Assembly: GCA_944470555.2 (NCBI GenBank) | Contig: OX104134.1 | Location: 55,047,890 to 55,111,889 of the forward strand | Direction of reading: 5' to 3' | DNA from: Heterobilharzia americana | Lineage: Eukaryota > Platyhelminthes > Trematoda > Strigeidida > Schistosomatidae | DNA length: 64,000 bases | Shown: positions 49,095 to 62,700 of the stretch, in pieces | Layout of the letters: each line of letters starts with the position of its first letter | Position numbering within the stretch: the stretch's first letter is position 1 | Position numbers and translations under genes: made by a program | Notes under the pieces: generated by a model | Seen by the model: only the letters and a program-made list of their open reading frames with translations | What the model was told of the DNA's origin: nothing | The model's database searches: none

Positions 49095-49240
49095 TCTTGC
49101 TAGGAAGATCTTTTTCAAGAGTATGAATATGACATTAAGCATTCAGGGGAGGAAACGTTGAGGAATAGTACAGAATAAGTGTTTATTTTTTATTTGTTTT
49201 AATATATCACACCAGGACTACACAAGTATAAAACTCTTCA
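49095..49240. repeat. Dispersed repeat, copy with internal inversion
   Basis: 49152-49235 (AAACGTTGAGGAATAG ... TTTTAATATATCACACCAG) matches 54172-54256 in direct orientation, while the adjacent 49100-49148 matches 54112-54162 only as its reverse complement. Confidence 0.65.
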
Positions 49241-51419
49241 TGGGACGAAATTTTACTTTAGTTGATAAATTTCATTAATTTTGACAAAAAATTCGAATGT
49301 GAATAAATATCTTTGTCTGTCTCATAGCAGCTCCAATCAGTGACATTTTTAGTTCATCCTCACTTTGGTCAGAAAAGTGAAACCAATCTCTTAGTGCACA
49401 GGAAAACGGTTTTATTCATCTTGCATTACTTCTGAATGTATTTAATATATACATACCCAAAAACTAAGATATACTGGATTACTGACTTAGATTGTTCCTT
49501 CAATTTAGGGATAAAGTGTAACTTGTCATACAAAAAATTGGTCCATAATTGTGCTCTAAAATACACATAGTATCTCTTTTGCTCTCACTGCTAATGTTGA
49601 ATATAAATCTTTCTACATCACAGCTTTTAGGTAGATAAATTCAACTAAGTGAAGACTAGTAATTCCATTTGCATTTTTCCTAGCAGAACCGTTTCAATAA
49701 TGCATTCTTGCCGGAATATTGGCGTAAATTGAAATTATTAATATTTCTTCACTATTACCCAGAGAAGCATCAATCTATGGAATAGAATTGTGTATAAACT
49801 GAAGTTTTACTTGCAGTCTTAGGTAGTCGTCACGTTAGTGCACTGCAACAAGTGCCGTTTCGAAATTTAATACTACTGTGTTATTTATTCTTCTCACCTC
49901 TACTAAAAGTTGTAGAAGTTTTAAGGGACAAGTGAATCCCTGATGGAACACTTTGGTGTATATAAAATAACTTGATTCAGTACATAATGTTAGTGTGCCG
50001 TATAACTAGCCTGAAATCAATTCGACTGTTTTCAGTTATGAAAACAAAACTCTCAGTTCTACGAAACGCGTCTCATTTCGATGTTGAAATATTTACTATA
50101 TCGCCAAATACTGTCTAGCTATTTAAAACAAACTATCAGCAAATAATTATTTCAGTTCGATTGCTGAATGCATCAATAACATGCTTCCATTCTGTCACAA
50201 TGATCAAAAATCTAATGCACGGATAAAGTTGGTTACCATTCTGATTTAATCACCTTAATCCTTATTCTGATGGTGGTATATGAAAATGTTTTTGAGTGTC
50301 CTGTTTGATGAAAAGCGTGTGAACTGTAAGTAGTGATATATTCAATCTCAAGTGTATACATGTTTCCTGGTGATGATCTCACCTGTTTTCTTTATGAAAG
50401 TTGACCAACTGAAAGTTTTATGACTCACTGAGACAGCTACTGTTCAGCGAAATCCTGTCGAAATAGATTGCTTTTCCTACTGCTTTGCTGTGGAACTGCA
50501 GAATATGCTGTTCACTACCAGAAAAAAGGATTTCACTGCAATTCTAAAATAAATCTATTATTGTTTCAGTGACCAGTTTTGTATTCTTGATACATTACAA
50601 AGTTTGTTTTCACTACTGTTATTTCTGGATACATTTTATCGACAACTGAATACACATGAGAAGTGCATAGCATTTATGAATAACTGGAGTCTTACCCTTT
50701 GGTAAAATGGCTTTTTAGATCAAAATTTAATTTAAATAAACAAATTATAGTCCATGATGTCATCGTTTGCAACTTTTACTGTTCTTTGAATAACGAAAAT
50801 ACTGAAACCCTAATGAGGTGTACAAGATAAATAATAGCAACTTCACAGATGATCAAAAATATTTCAATGGAATGTTTCACGGTGTATTTGACTATCGAAA
50901 TTAGTATTTCGGTTTCTCTTATGATGTTTATGTTGGTGGTTCAAGAACAGCATATGAGCATCAGAAGCAGAAAGTAGCACGATTTACGGCTTTTAATAGT
51001 GCGGTATCTGCAGAAAATTAAATAAATTGTTTTCTGATTCATTATTTCCACTCTTCCTGTTCCAAGGAAATAACATCATCCAGGCATCACAGTAGTTGTT
51101 TGAGAAAATTCAGTCACACGTGAATACAAAGATGTCTCAGATCACTGTGGAGAATTGTGTTCTTGGTCGCAGCGAACTGCTTTATACAGCATTACAGTCA
51201 AATCTAACAGTTATCCAATGTATTCACTTTATTCACATGAATAAGGCATAAATGAAAGTTCACATTATGAGTAACACTAGAATACACATACAGGGACACA
51301 CGCAGGTTAGTTATCACAAAGTCAATACAGAATGCACTTGTGGTAACACTCTAATAATGTTGAGCAAGACTAACGGTGTCGATACTACTGAAAATAGTTA
51401 AAAATGAAGAATAAATCAG

Positions 51420-51510
51420 AAGCGCAGATACCGAAATCTGGTGACAATGAGGATATATTTGGTGATGTCGCTGACGACATATCGAGGGATGCGAAATCAG
51501 ACACTCACTC
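51420..51510 (+). pseudogene. Candidate exon or gene remnant, acidic peptide
   Basis: Not firmly recognised. After an acceptor-like ATAAATCAG the frame reads AQIPKSGDNEDIFGDVADDI, then SRDAKSDTHS, ending at a perfect donor GTAAGC (51511). DIFGDV within an acidic context faintly recalls the RED/IK splicing factor, but it is far too short to claim. Against a normal exon, the same frame continues after one TAA with ANQEYVSKLGELKVREKKMEQ and GWIPQFGLELQT, also protein-like, so a stop-bearing pseudogene is equally plausible. Upstream, TGA and TAG lie immediately before. Confidence 0.3.
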
Positions 51511-51789
51511 GTAAGCTAACCAGGAATATGTATCAAAACTGGGAGAATTGAAAGTTAGAGAGAAGAAAATGGAACAAGGTTGGATACCACAATTCGGTTT
51601 GGAACTACAGACTTGAATCCTGGTACACTAAAAAATAGTTTTATGATTTTTATTCAAACCTACAGTTCCTGTAGACTGGGTGTTTCTCATCTACAGTCCA
51701 GCAACATATTCTTCTTGAAAAGTTCTCTCAGTGCAGCTCATTCCGTTTTCAAGCTACGCCGCATACGCAACTTTTCTATGATTTGATTT

Positions 51790-54110
51790 AAGTGAAAATA
51801 AGGTATAGATAGATACTAAAGCATGTATAAACATTTAAAATACACGGAAATATGTTAAAGTATGTTAAATTGAAAATTTAGGTTTTTAGGTACCCAACGG
51901 TCTCGCATGAAGTTTACTACCGAAACCAAATATTTTTTCGCGAGAAGAGAGGACATACTTTTGAAATTCTGTATATATTTTTAACCTTAAAACAGCTTTT
52001 TAGTTGAAGTATTGGAGCAGCTAGTTTTGCTTTCCACTGTTCTTTAAGCCTACCGTTCTTCATATTTTCTAAAATGCATGATGGAGAACTGTCACTCCCT
52101 CAATTCTTTTCTTAGGGCAGATAACAAGTACATAGACTGCAAAATTCTACCTAAAAAAGTTTACTAATACAAAGCATGTCACAGTAAAATTTGCGTATGA
52201 TGCAAGTAAACTGTGATTAGGTTTCATAACCTACTGAGTTTATAGTTGGATTACGAAAGGCAGTTATGAGTGTTGGAATATGTATCAAAACATTTCTCAG
52301 ACTCAGAATGGTCTGAGACCATATTATTGTTATCAACATCTACTTCTTTGATATCATCTTGACTGGCGAAGACCGCTTTTTGTTTTTAAGTGCTTTGAAT
52401 GCGACTTAGAGATAATATTTCAAGGAGTCAGTCATCAGCAGCGTTACCGTCTTCTACTTAAACTTTGTTCTTTTTAAAACCTTATGAAACTTATTGAGAT
52501 GAATATTTAGCTGATGTCTAAAAATAGAGTTTTATCGAAGTTAGTAGGACAGATAGTTCACTAAACAACTGTTTCCGTTTCTTGAAATGTGGAAAATAAT
52601 CCCAGATATGTGAACTTTAAGCAATAAACATGCTTTACATTCAACTTATGAAAAAGGCTAAGCTTAGAATTCGATAATGTGTATATATTTGAGAAGTGAT
52701 TCCACTAAAAAAGGGGGATAAATACTTCTAGTTGGTCATTGCTGTAGCAACATTTCACGATAATTGCAATGTAGTGTTAAGTTTTCTCTCAAACTTCAAC
52801 AAATTTCCTTCACTTATCTACACTTTCTTTGCGTATAGATCCTTGAGTAGTTTTTCCTACCCTTAATTTGTTCAATAAAGAATAATTTCAGTCATTTAAG
52901 TAATTCCAGACTTACGAGCCAATCATTTAGTAGGGTTTAATAGATTTTCACCCATTAGTGTTTAAAAAATCATTATACAACCTTTATAAATAATATCTGA
53001 ATTCAAGAAAAATGAGTTTTGGGGACGATTGTTAGAGAAAGTGGGTGGTACCAAGACAAACTTTGGAATCTGTCATTTATGCAGTAACTATTGGAAACAG
53101 CTAACTCTGAAATGAGGACTAAATTTAATAAATTTTGTCTCTATATAACAGTAAATATTACGTCAGTAAAAAATTGAAAAGAAGCTTTTTCGCTTGAAAA
53201 AATAGTAACGCTGTAAGTTTTAGTGCTGAAAGCAACGCATATATTCACCATTTATATTGTCCAGGCTGAGTTACTGTATAATGCGTAAAAGATACCAAAG
53301 AATTTTTTGGCTTACGACAAGTGACATTAAACCTGTAACCAGTTTGACGCAAAGTCATCAAAATGGATTTATTCCATGTCCATTCTTTTTACAAGCAGTT
53401 TTGAAGAAGTATTTCTGAAGGTGATAGTTGAGAAACAAACGCAGTGACCTACTTTAATCAAACAAATTATTTTTGGCACGTTTCACATACTCTTTTTTAT
53501 GCACTAAAACATTTTAAACTAATGACATTTGAACCGATAAATCATTAGATACCTTAACTCATTTTCTAAAACATTATTTGCCAATCACTTTGCTTTTTTG
53601 TATGTCTCACATTTCCTTTTGAAGTTTATCTGATTGAAAACTTATGCATGCAACAGTAAAACTTGGGAACTGTGGTAGAGTATAACTCTAAATTAGATTG
53701 TATATCTCATACAGTAAGTAGTGATATACTGTTATTTACTGAATAATGCTTCCAGCGGAATCGATTGCTAAGTCATATCAAAGTGAATTCGTAGACGAAG
53801 ATACTTAAGGGTGATTTCCCTTTTTGTATACTGAATGTTAAAAATACAATGATTGTGCACTGTGGTTCTGTTTATAGAAGTTGTGTGAATTTATTGTCTT
53901 TCATAGGATTGTGACCATTAAACATTACTCGTAAAGTGTTCCAATAAATAATATTGAATTATTATGTGCTATGTCAAATGAGTAATCGAATATGAATTTT
54001 AACGTAACATGACCAAAAATTGACTCTGTGTTTTATACTGATATTTGTTCCATATTTCAGTCTAACTAGATGATCACCTGGTTGGTCATCTTCTGTACCA
54101 AACTTCAATA
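51790..54110. other. AT-rich stretch without recognisable genes
   Basis: Nothing supported on either strand. Confidence 0.5.
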
Positions 54111-54260
54111 TTACCCTGAAAACCTAATAACGTATTCATACTCTTGAAAAGAATCTTCCTAGTAAAGATTAAAACGTTGAGGAATACTTGTTAGTGTTAG
54201 TGTTGTTAGTGTTTTATTGGTTCTAATATATTACGCCAGTATTACACTAGTGAAATACAC
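54111..54260. repeat. Dispersed repeat, second copy
   Basis: Partner of 49095-49240. It also carries a TTAGTG run (GTTAGTGTTAGTGTTGTTAG) absent from the other copy. Confidence 0.65.
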
Positions 54261-54629
54261 CTTATGCAATGAATTTAATACGGAGTTAAAGACTCTTACA
54301 TTCTTTTCGATTTTTAAGGAATGATTGAGTCACTTAATAGCCATGAAGTTCGCTCTGATAAAATGTTCACCTCACCTTATGAGAAATCCATTTACCTAAT
54401 AATAAAATCTAGTGTGCTAGGTGACAGAATGAGGATAAAATACAAAAATGGGTCATTGTTTCGATTCGTCCTTTGTTTAACCTGCGATCTATTAAAATGA
54501 ATGGGTAAAACTAAAAGTGTATTGTACATACTTTGAAAGAGCCCAATTCTATTCCTGACCAACTTAGATAGTGGACTCTTGTATTATTGAGATAATGGAG
54601 AATATCTGTACTTTTGGGGAATGATTTTG

Positions 54630-54950
54630 ATGATATTATGTTCTCTGAGCTGGGTGGCTTAATCGTAAAGCTTCCATTGTCATTTAAGATAATATCATAT
54701 CATAATATCATCAGCACAAACTTCAGAAAATTCAGAAATTCGGGCCGACGATTTTGTCTAAGATGACAATGAAAGCTTCACAATTAACTCATGTCTTGGT
54801 TGTATTATGTTCTCTGAGCTTGGGTGTTTAGTCATCTAGCAAGACGATGAAAGATCTGCGACTAAACAACCTAGCTCAGAGAACATAATACAAGAAAGAC
54901 CATTCACCTGGGCTACAAATATTCCCCACCATTTCAGACTCATATGTTAA
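54630..54950. repeat. Foldback repeat cluster (nested inverted copies)
   Basis: ATTATGTTCTCTGAGC is directly repeated at 54635-54650 and 54804-54819. 54801-54832 and 54859-54891 are near-perfect inverted arms (GTATTATGTTCTCTGAGCT ... TTGTTTAGTC). 54746-54800 is an inverted partner of 54660-54720 (AAGCTTYCATTGTCAT). The outer part at 54891-54945 matches 59360-59410 in opposite orientation (GTGGTGGAGAATATT, CAGGTGGATGGTCTT). Non-coding. Confidence 0.75.
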
Positions 54951-57900
54951 CTGAACTGCATTTGAGATTTCCTGCGCAATCTTAGGATAAACAACCAATT
55001 ACATCTATACGGACAATATTCTGAAACCTTATTCAATAACAAGGCACCGGGTTCCATTCGCATAAATATGGATGGGCCCTACAACTTCATAAACACTCGA
55101 TCCCACTATACTGCAGAACAAACCGGTGTCTTCAACCTCAGTCATCCCTAATGTAACACTTGAAGTTTTTTTTGTGCGGGGACATACTTTCAGATTCTTG
55201 TGGATGTGGCTGAGTTTTTAATCGGCAAATCATTCATCATCTCCACAGAAAATGAACAGCTTCAATTCTGGTATAATCCAATACTGAACCTAGTTTCAAG
55301 TTCATTGGTCGATTGGTACCCTCTTATTGGTGATAGGTTGCCACTCTTCAGTTAGAAAAAGTGAAATTAATTGGTTGTAACCAATCTTTTGTCATTAGGA
55401 CAATTTTCCAAATGAATTTTCAACTGAGTTGCCCGACTCTGAGAATATTTATCTTGAAGAATTAGTTGAGACTGAACAAAATAACTGTCTTCAGTTCAAT
55501 TTAATTTCCCTTTGTTCTTTGAATTTGTTGTCATTTTTTTTACAGTTTACCTTAGAGCTTCGGTTTTAATTCATTTCAGTAACTTTTCTCGGTCACTCAC
55601 TCTTCATTAGCTGGTAGTTAAAGTCAAAATCTCATTGCCCGTTCATTGTGAATGCACTCTAATACCACACCTCCAAGAATTGTATTTCTACTCTGAAGAT
55701 AGTACTACCCAGCATCAAGAAGTTCGTTAAGCGAAATTCATGCTCATCATTGTAAACACGAAGTGGGGCATAGAAGATTTCTTGTGCTGGCATCTAACAG
55801 TTATCTAACAGTCGTGAATATATCATCTTATTAGGCGGCCGAACTGTTCGACGTAGTGTTTGTCACAACTAATGCAGTCGATTTTGTAAATCATGAGTAG
55901 TTCGGTTTAAACGATATATTATCAGTCGATTTTGTTGACTCAGGATGCACCTCTTTCCAAAACTCTTTACATTTTCAAAGTATGGGGATACTATCAACGG
56001 TTTTTGAAAATTGACTCTTTTTAGTGAACTTTTAAATAAGACATTTTGAATGTTTATTTATTTGTTGTAAAAAGGTTGAGTAATGGCAACTTTAATTAAG
56101 CAGATGAATTTAGTACTTCGTATGTGTTTGTGCCTTAATCTTCACGATTCCAAATTATTATACTGTAGTTAATATTGTGTATGGAAGCGTTATTTAACTA
56201 ACTCTTTCTTATTTTTTTACTTAAAATTAACTCCTGTGGAGATATTGATGGTGTGATGGAGTAATTTACAATTCATTTTGTTCATTTGTTTTCTTGATGT
56301 TACGTGACAAGGATTTCGGAGGTGATTTCAGTGCTGCATATTTTTTCTATGGTTTGTGTTTTCTGTATTACAGTCAGAGCTTCTACGCAATGAGGTTTAT
56401 GTCTTTTCTTAAACGTATTGCTTTGAGAGCATGAAAACTGTTTCAGATTAAAATTTTGTATCGGTGTGAAATGGCTGTATGCTCAGCCTAGCTTTTATTT
56501 TTCCTGATCACCAACGCTTATTCTTTTGTTATAAGGCCAACAGCTTTTAACACTGTTTGGAATCAGTTATTTTGAAGTAAGTAGGTGACTTATTACAAAT
56601 TAGTTGGTGTATATTTGATATCATCATTTCAAACAGTATTATCAACTTTGCTTCAGTATTCGTTCAACCGCTTATTCTGTAAATAAGCAAAATTATCACA
56701 TTTATGGGTGTATTATGACTAACCGAATGGAAAGGCAAAATGAACTACTTTCTATTGGTGAAATCTATTCCATATTAGATTTTGGTGGAGTGTACCACCC
56801 CTGGTAGTTTTATAATGTTTGTTAGTATTCACTTCTAAGGAAGTGGATAACTTAATCGAGTTGAACTATAAGCCTATGTTGTTGATCACAGAGTTTTCAA
56901 TGCAATTCTATCGATCATCTTCGTGAAAAGTTCTACTTTGTAGGTTGCCTCAGTCAACATAAGACTTTGTAATGACCTCCTACAAAACGTTATATAGTGC
57001 TGGTTTACGAGTGATTTGTATTTTTATTACTATCATCATTCCTTAACTGTCCCTATGATATCTCCTCTGAAGAGCTATGCTTTAAGGTGGGCTATGTTCC
57101 CAACAATGCAAGTTGGATAGTCGTTTCTTCACTTAGTTATATTTAAAGAGTCACTGACCATAGAGCAATCTTTTTCGTGTTTCTTTAAGTTTGAGGTTTA
57201 AAAATAACTTGAATATATATTAACACTAACAACACAGGACATTCATACTTACTTTGATACCTAGGCTTCCTTTAACCTATTCTGGAAACGAAATAAGTTA
57301 CAAAATATAATATTCTGGATCTCAAACTGGTTTGAACTACAAAAAATGTTTAGCATCAATCACTAGAGATTTAATATCGTTTCATAAAAGACCATTTCAA
57401 AACCTAATACTTATAAAACTTCTTCCAAGATGATAAATACCTCTCAGATTTTCACAAACATGTGGTTAGTCGGTTGATTTTGAGGGCCAGAATGTGAGTA
57501 AAACGCATAGCAGAGGTGACAAGCAATATCTGTTTATAATGTGTAGCTTTTTATATTCTCAAACCTTAAATTTGAAAATATTTTAAGCCAACTGTCAAAA
57601 TGAGAGGACTATAATCATGAATGTATTGCTGGTAAACATTTGGCAAATGGGCATTGCGTTAAGTGTTACTAAAAGAAAGAAAAATAGAATGGATCCTCTT
57701 AATGACAATTCTTTCCACTAAGGATTTACTTTCGACCTATTATTTTTGAGCACATAGTTATGTTTCCCATTCACTTCTGTATGAGAATATCTTAATTCCA
57801 TTTCTAGCTTTGACTCGACAATACTTCCGGTAGAAATCCTAAAACCTTTTAAGAATTAGTAGAACTGACAAGATATGTGACGTACCCTACGCAAAACCTT

Positions 57901-58172
57901 AGGACATATTTATTTTCCATCCTCTTGAACCAGAGCTTTTACTGTCTGTAAGGGAAGCCTGTATACGAATATCATAACATGAGCACAAAACATTATGAGC
58001 TGTATATCTTCATTTTCCTCGCTAGAAAACTGATGTTTTCTCTCAAAAACGATTTTCATTAACTACTAATATCTGAAAGAATTTTTAGGCACATCAAGAT
58101 AGAACCAGTAGATGCTGCAGCTTAATTAAATATACCACGTTTTGATAGTGCAGTTATCCAGCGGTACGTATT
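54951..58172. other. AT-rich stretch without recognisable genes
   Basis: A somewhat less AT-rich patch at 55020-55150 has no open frame of note. Nothing else supported. Confidence 0.45.
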
Positions 58173-58604
58173 TTAAGTTATTACTTTGCTGTCCAAGAAG
58201 CTGCGTGTGAGTTCAAAGAGTAAATGACTATACTTCCTCACTTGCAAATCCATTTCTTCAATATCAGCTTTTTGTATCATCCCACTAATAATGGTAAAAT
58301 GGAAGAAGGAAAAATATTTTTTTCCTATGAGCATGAAAAACTGGAAGCGTTTTATTTTAGGCTGGTTCTGAAAATTTACAAAACTAACTAGATCGATTAG
58401 TTTTATTTTCCATACTTTTAAAATGTCTGACTGATGGTTTTTTATTACTATTTTCTCTCCCTCTCGTAGAAAACATGACTTCATACATCTGAAATCAATG
58501 AGGTTGTCATGATTGAAGAGGTAAATGAAGTTTCCAACCTTTTTCAACTTGTGGTTGATAATGGTTATCACTTTACATTGACTAATTATATTTGATAACC
58601 TCAC
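58173..58604 (-). other. 143-codon open frame, probably chance
   Basis: Longest non-transposon frame in the window, but rich in Ile/Phe/Lys with no motif, as AT-rich noise would give. A donor-like CAAGTGAGGAAG follows an acidic stretch (IQKADIEEMDLQ) near 58240. I do not support it as a gene. Confidence 0.2.
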
Positions 58605-59254
58605 TAGTTGTTTTGGTTTCTATTATATAAGCTTTAGATACGTGCTCAAGACCACTCACTTATGGAGTTTGAAAACAGTTTTAATTTGGGTCCAAAAACT
58701 GGATTGAAATAAATAGATTTAGTGAACGTAGTCATTTGTGAGAAAGCTTTGTCTCCAATTGTGTAGTACTGTTTCATCCAATAGAACAAAATAATAATTC
58801 TGATATAAAATTTACAATGAAGTATGAGCATATTAATACGTCTGATTTCTTAGATCTTGTCACAAAAAGTGATACAGATGGTAAAATATAGAGGTATTTT
58901 GACTGAAAGAAAACTTGGAGTGGACTCTTTATTAGATTCAGAAGCTTTCATCCTATAGGCTATTAAAAAGGGTTGGTTAAAACACGTTTCAACTGCAGCA
59001 GGAAACTGTACTCGAAAGAAAAACTTGGGGAGTTATTATTCATTTTTAAGAATTGTTCCCGTGATAGTGATTTTCTGCTGAATTTCACTGATAAATACAA
59101 AAAGAATGCAGTATAAGTTAGTAGAGGAGAAACTTGTCATTTTACAACTAGCCATTAAGGGTAATAAAATTATTTCAGGACCAAACATTTATTAGATGGT
59201 CATTGTAATCAATGTATCCAGCTGCCAAGGTGATCTTTCTATACAAGGAAAATT

Positions 59255-59720
59255 TTTCGGTGTGGGAGTAAAAGGTGAACAGTTTCTCGCTTCATGTTAC
59301 CTCAGACTGCATCTATCAGTTCAAATGTACGCGACAAGGCACATACACTGGGAGAGCAGAAAGAAGTGGTGGAGAATATTCATAGCTCAGGTGGATGGTC
59401 TTGGTTGCATTGTGTTCCTGAGCTGAGTTGTTTAGTCTTGGAGCTTTCGTCGTCTTTCTGGACGACATCATCAACGCTAACTGCAGTATGAAGTGAGCTA
59501 TCAATATTTCTCTGTGAGTGATTTAGTAGCTTGCCCTAATACAACAATCAAAGGAAACAGCCAATCACAAACCATTTCGTCAGAGCAAGCCGCTAAATCA
59601 TTAATGGAGAAATATTGACATCTCACTTCATACTGAGGTTAGTGCTGAAGATATCGTCTAAAAAGACAATAAAAACTCCACGACTAAACAACTCAGTTTT
59701 GAGAACACAATGAAACCAAG
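59255..59720. repeat. Foldback element, arms of about 135 bp
   Basis: Left arm 59399-59536 and right arm 59586-59718 are inverted homologues (TCTTGGTTGCATTGTGTTC, GAGTTGTTTAGTC, AGTATGAAGTGAG, TCAATATTTCTC, GATTTAG.GGCTTGC) around a spacer of about 50 bp. The arms belong to the same family as 54.63-54.95 kb. 59255-59398 extends the homology outward on one side only. Confidence 0.8.
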
Positions 59721-62700
59721 AACAGAGAGAAGAGTTGTTGTTCACATTACTGAGTACATTCTCAGGGTCCGTAAGCCCTAAGCATCACGATTACACCTTA
59801 TTTGATTGATTATGCACACAGTGTTAACAACCTTAAACAGTTCAAAGAGATCAGAAGGCAAAGAAACTCAAACGCATTACGTTTTGCTGAAGTGAGAGGT
59901 TCAAACCAAAAAATACGCGTGTACGAGAGATACAGTTCTCAACCTAGCACTACCATGGCAATATTTTTACAATAAAATTTGTGCATTCTTTTTTCACATC
60001 ATTTCATCCTACATATTTTGCTAGGTCATTCTATCTTGCTTATTTAGGACTGTTTCAAGGTTCAATACTTTATGGCAACTCTGACCACTTTGCCCTTAAA
60101 TCTGCTGTATATTCATAGCATTTTGAAGTTAATCAGTCCATGATAATTATTTTTCATCCACTTCTTAATCATCTCCTTCAAGTAATCCTATACATAGTTG
60201 TTCCTCCTCCCACATTCCAAACGCTTTTCTGTATTTTAGTCCTTTGTATCATCCGCGTTGCCAGCTGACCCTTCAAAAACTTCTTGACATCTTGCAATTC
60301 TTGTTACGTTTATATTTTGATTTCTAGCTTGTAAGCAGCTGAGAATAATCCTCGAGATAGTACAAATCAGCTCATATTATTCTAATAAACCTAATGTTTT
60401 GATCTGCTCCAGTTTTTTTAAATGATTTGTATGAAGAACACAACTCTTTGGTTGATATACACAAATCAGTCATACGTAATGAATTTCTTTGCATTTTTTT
60501 ATAGAAAGTATTCAACACCATGTCTAAAGGTTTCTGAACAGGTACAACTTCTGGTGTAGTCACAAATGTATTGTACTGGAAGATGTCATAAGTTGTTCAT
60601 TATTCAAGCTTTCGTTATATTTTGTTCATTTTTGTAGTACAATAAACAGTAGTTTCTGTATTTAGGTCAGACTTTGCTTATCTAATGAGAAATGTTTTTA
60701 ACTAGGAAAGATACCGATGGGATTGGTATGCACTACCCCTTGGTCAGTGACTAATCTGTACGAATTGAGACTGGAAAATATCTTGGTACTGTATACCAAT
60801 CATTTGTAATTTCTCATTTTGTTAAGCCTGAAGACTGCCATGATGATGTCTTACATTGCCATATGTTTGAGACTGCTTCAGCCCACCAATAGATATCCTT
60901 TTTGATATTCCAAAGCGTGTAGCAGTTTCATCTATAAGTAAGGTGGAGATATCTCAGTACATTCTTAGCATAATAGTGTTCGACTGAATAAATGCCCATT
61001 TAAATTGAAACTTAGTTGTGTATTTAGTTTTTAAGATAAATCATGTGGTTCGATCATTTACTTAGAAAATTCAGTCAGTATCCAGTACTGGATACTCAAC
61101 ACTGGTAATTCTACAGTTACTGATCAGCGTTATTAATGGCCAAAATATACAACTGATATTTAGTGCACCTGGTTTTCAAAGTGTAGATTTACGCTGCTGA
61201 TAATTGACAACAAGCACAAAATACTAGTTAGGCAGTGTGTCTTATCTACTATTTGAATCTGTTGTGTTAAAAAATAAATCCCTTATCACTTGCGGTTGGT
61301 CGTATGAACATAAGAACTCAAAGTACGAGGTTTGTAATTTCAGCTGTTAGAAATGATTCAGGATCTAAATTCAGTAGTCATGTAAATGAATTAGAAAGTT
61401 CTTCTCATGATTTTTCAAACCATGTGTTGAAAAATGTCATTATGAGATTAGAGCTTCTGTCATAAACAACTGGTCTTTTTATACCACACTTAATTTTTTT
61501 ATTCAAAACTTGATAGTATGTGCCCATTGACAAAAGCTAACACGAAGATCTCGTTGAAGTTAGCAAAGTTACCTTTAGTGTGAAAAGTCCTAACGTAATT
61601 GCATCGAAAACTAACTTATCACTGGTAAAATAAACCGGACAACAAGTTATCGGATTTGCATCCAAAACAAAATAACAGGACTCTCAGTTAATCAGTCAGA
61701 GGAGGAACTTCATAAGAAATAGAGAAAAAAGATGTGTTTTAGACATCAATAAAAGTATTTGATAAATTAAATTGGAAAGGACTATGATGTTCAGCAAAGT
61801 GAAGTTTAAACACTTAACGCCCCTTAAAATAAAGACCAGTCAAGCTCCACCGTAGTGCATAATGAGTCCCTCCACCTTGTACTTTTCTACTTAGATAGCA
61901 TTTTTGCCTTAGAAATTCTGGTACACAAAACAGCACGCTGATGAACGAAAGTAATCCAAAAAATTTGTCGCTGAAGGAATATTACGTGTATCCAAAAACA
62001 CTCGATCCACTCAGTAGACGGTATCAATGAATGAATCAAAACTGGTGATAGGTTTTATGAAACAACTAACTTCAAATCACGCCAACGACGTGCAAACAAT
62101 TATGTATGATTTTTAGAAATGAACGCTGTATTTTGTAATTTATAGTTATCAAAATGCGTATGTACGAAAGACTGAGAGTACCCTGCAAAGTTTATCAGAT
62201 GGTTCCGCTACTAAATGCTCTGAAGTTATGCTTGACTCCTTCTATGGATAAAGTAAAATGCAAAACCGTCAATCACCTTTAAGTCGTTTCTGAATTTCAA
62301 GAGAACAGTAAGGAGTAAGGCCAGATTATATTCAGATAGGAAGTATTATGATATCCTGCTGCGAAATATTTTGGATATTATACAAGGAAGCGTTAGATGA
62401 ATAATCACAAGTTATGCTCTGATTAATTCACTATCAGACAAAGAAATAGTTTGAAGTAAATATAACTCATTTAGAAATTCATCAATAGACAGAAAATGAT
62501 TTCATAAATATATCAGTCACAAGAGTAACTTTTCTCTGATTTGAGAGGAACGTTTTACTTAATCACCATCATTTCTTGGGCAGGAATTGTTTGAATTGGA
62601 AGATCATTCTATAACTTCCACTCACGAAAGCCTATTTAACAAATACAAACAGGAAGTTGGTAAGCAAGTCATTTATCAAAGTAAAACGTAGCGTAAATGT

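Noticed and set aside
58173..58604. 143-codon minus-strand gene
   Set aside because: Composition is Ile/Phe/Lys-rich as expected of AT-rich noise, with no motif and no partner exon.
62154..62285. 42-codon ATG frame with reasonable context
   Set aside because: Frames of this size are common by chance in 64 kb, and no splice or homology evidence supports it.
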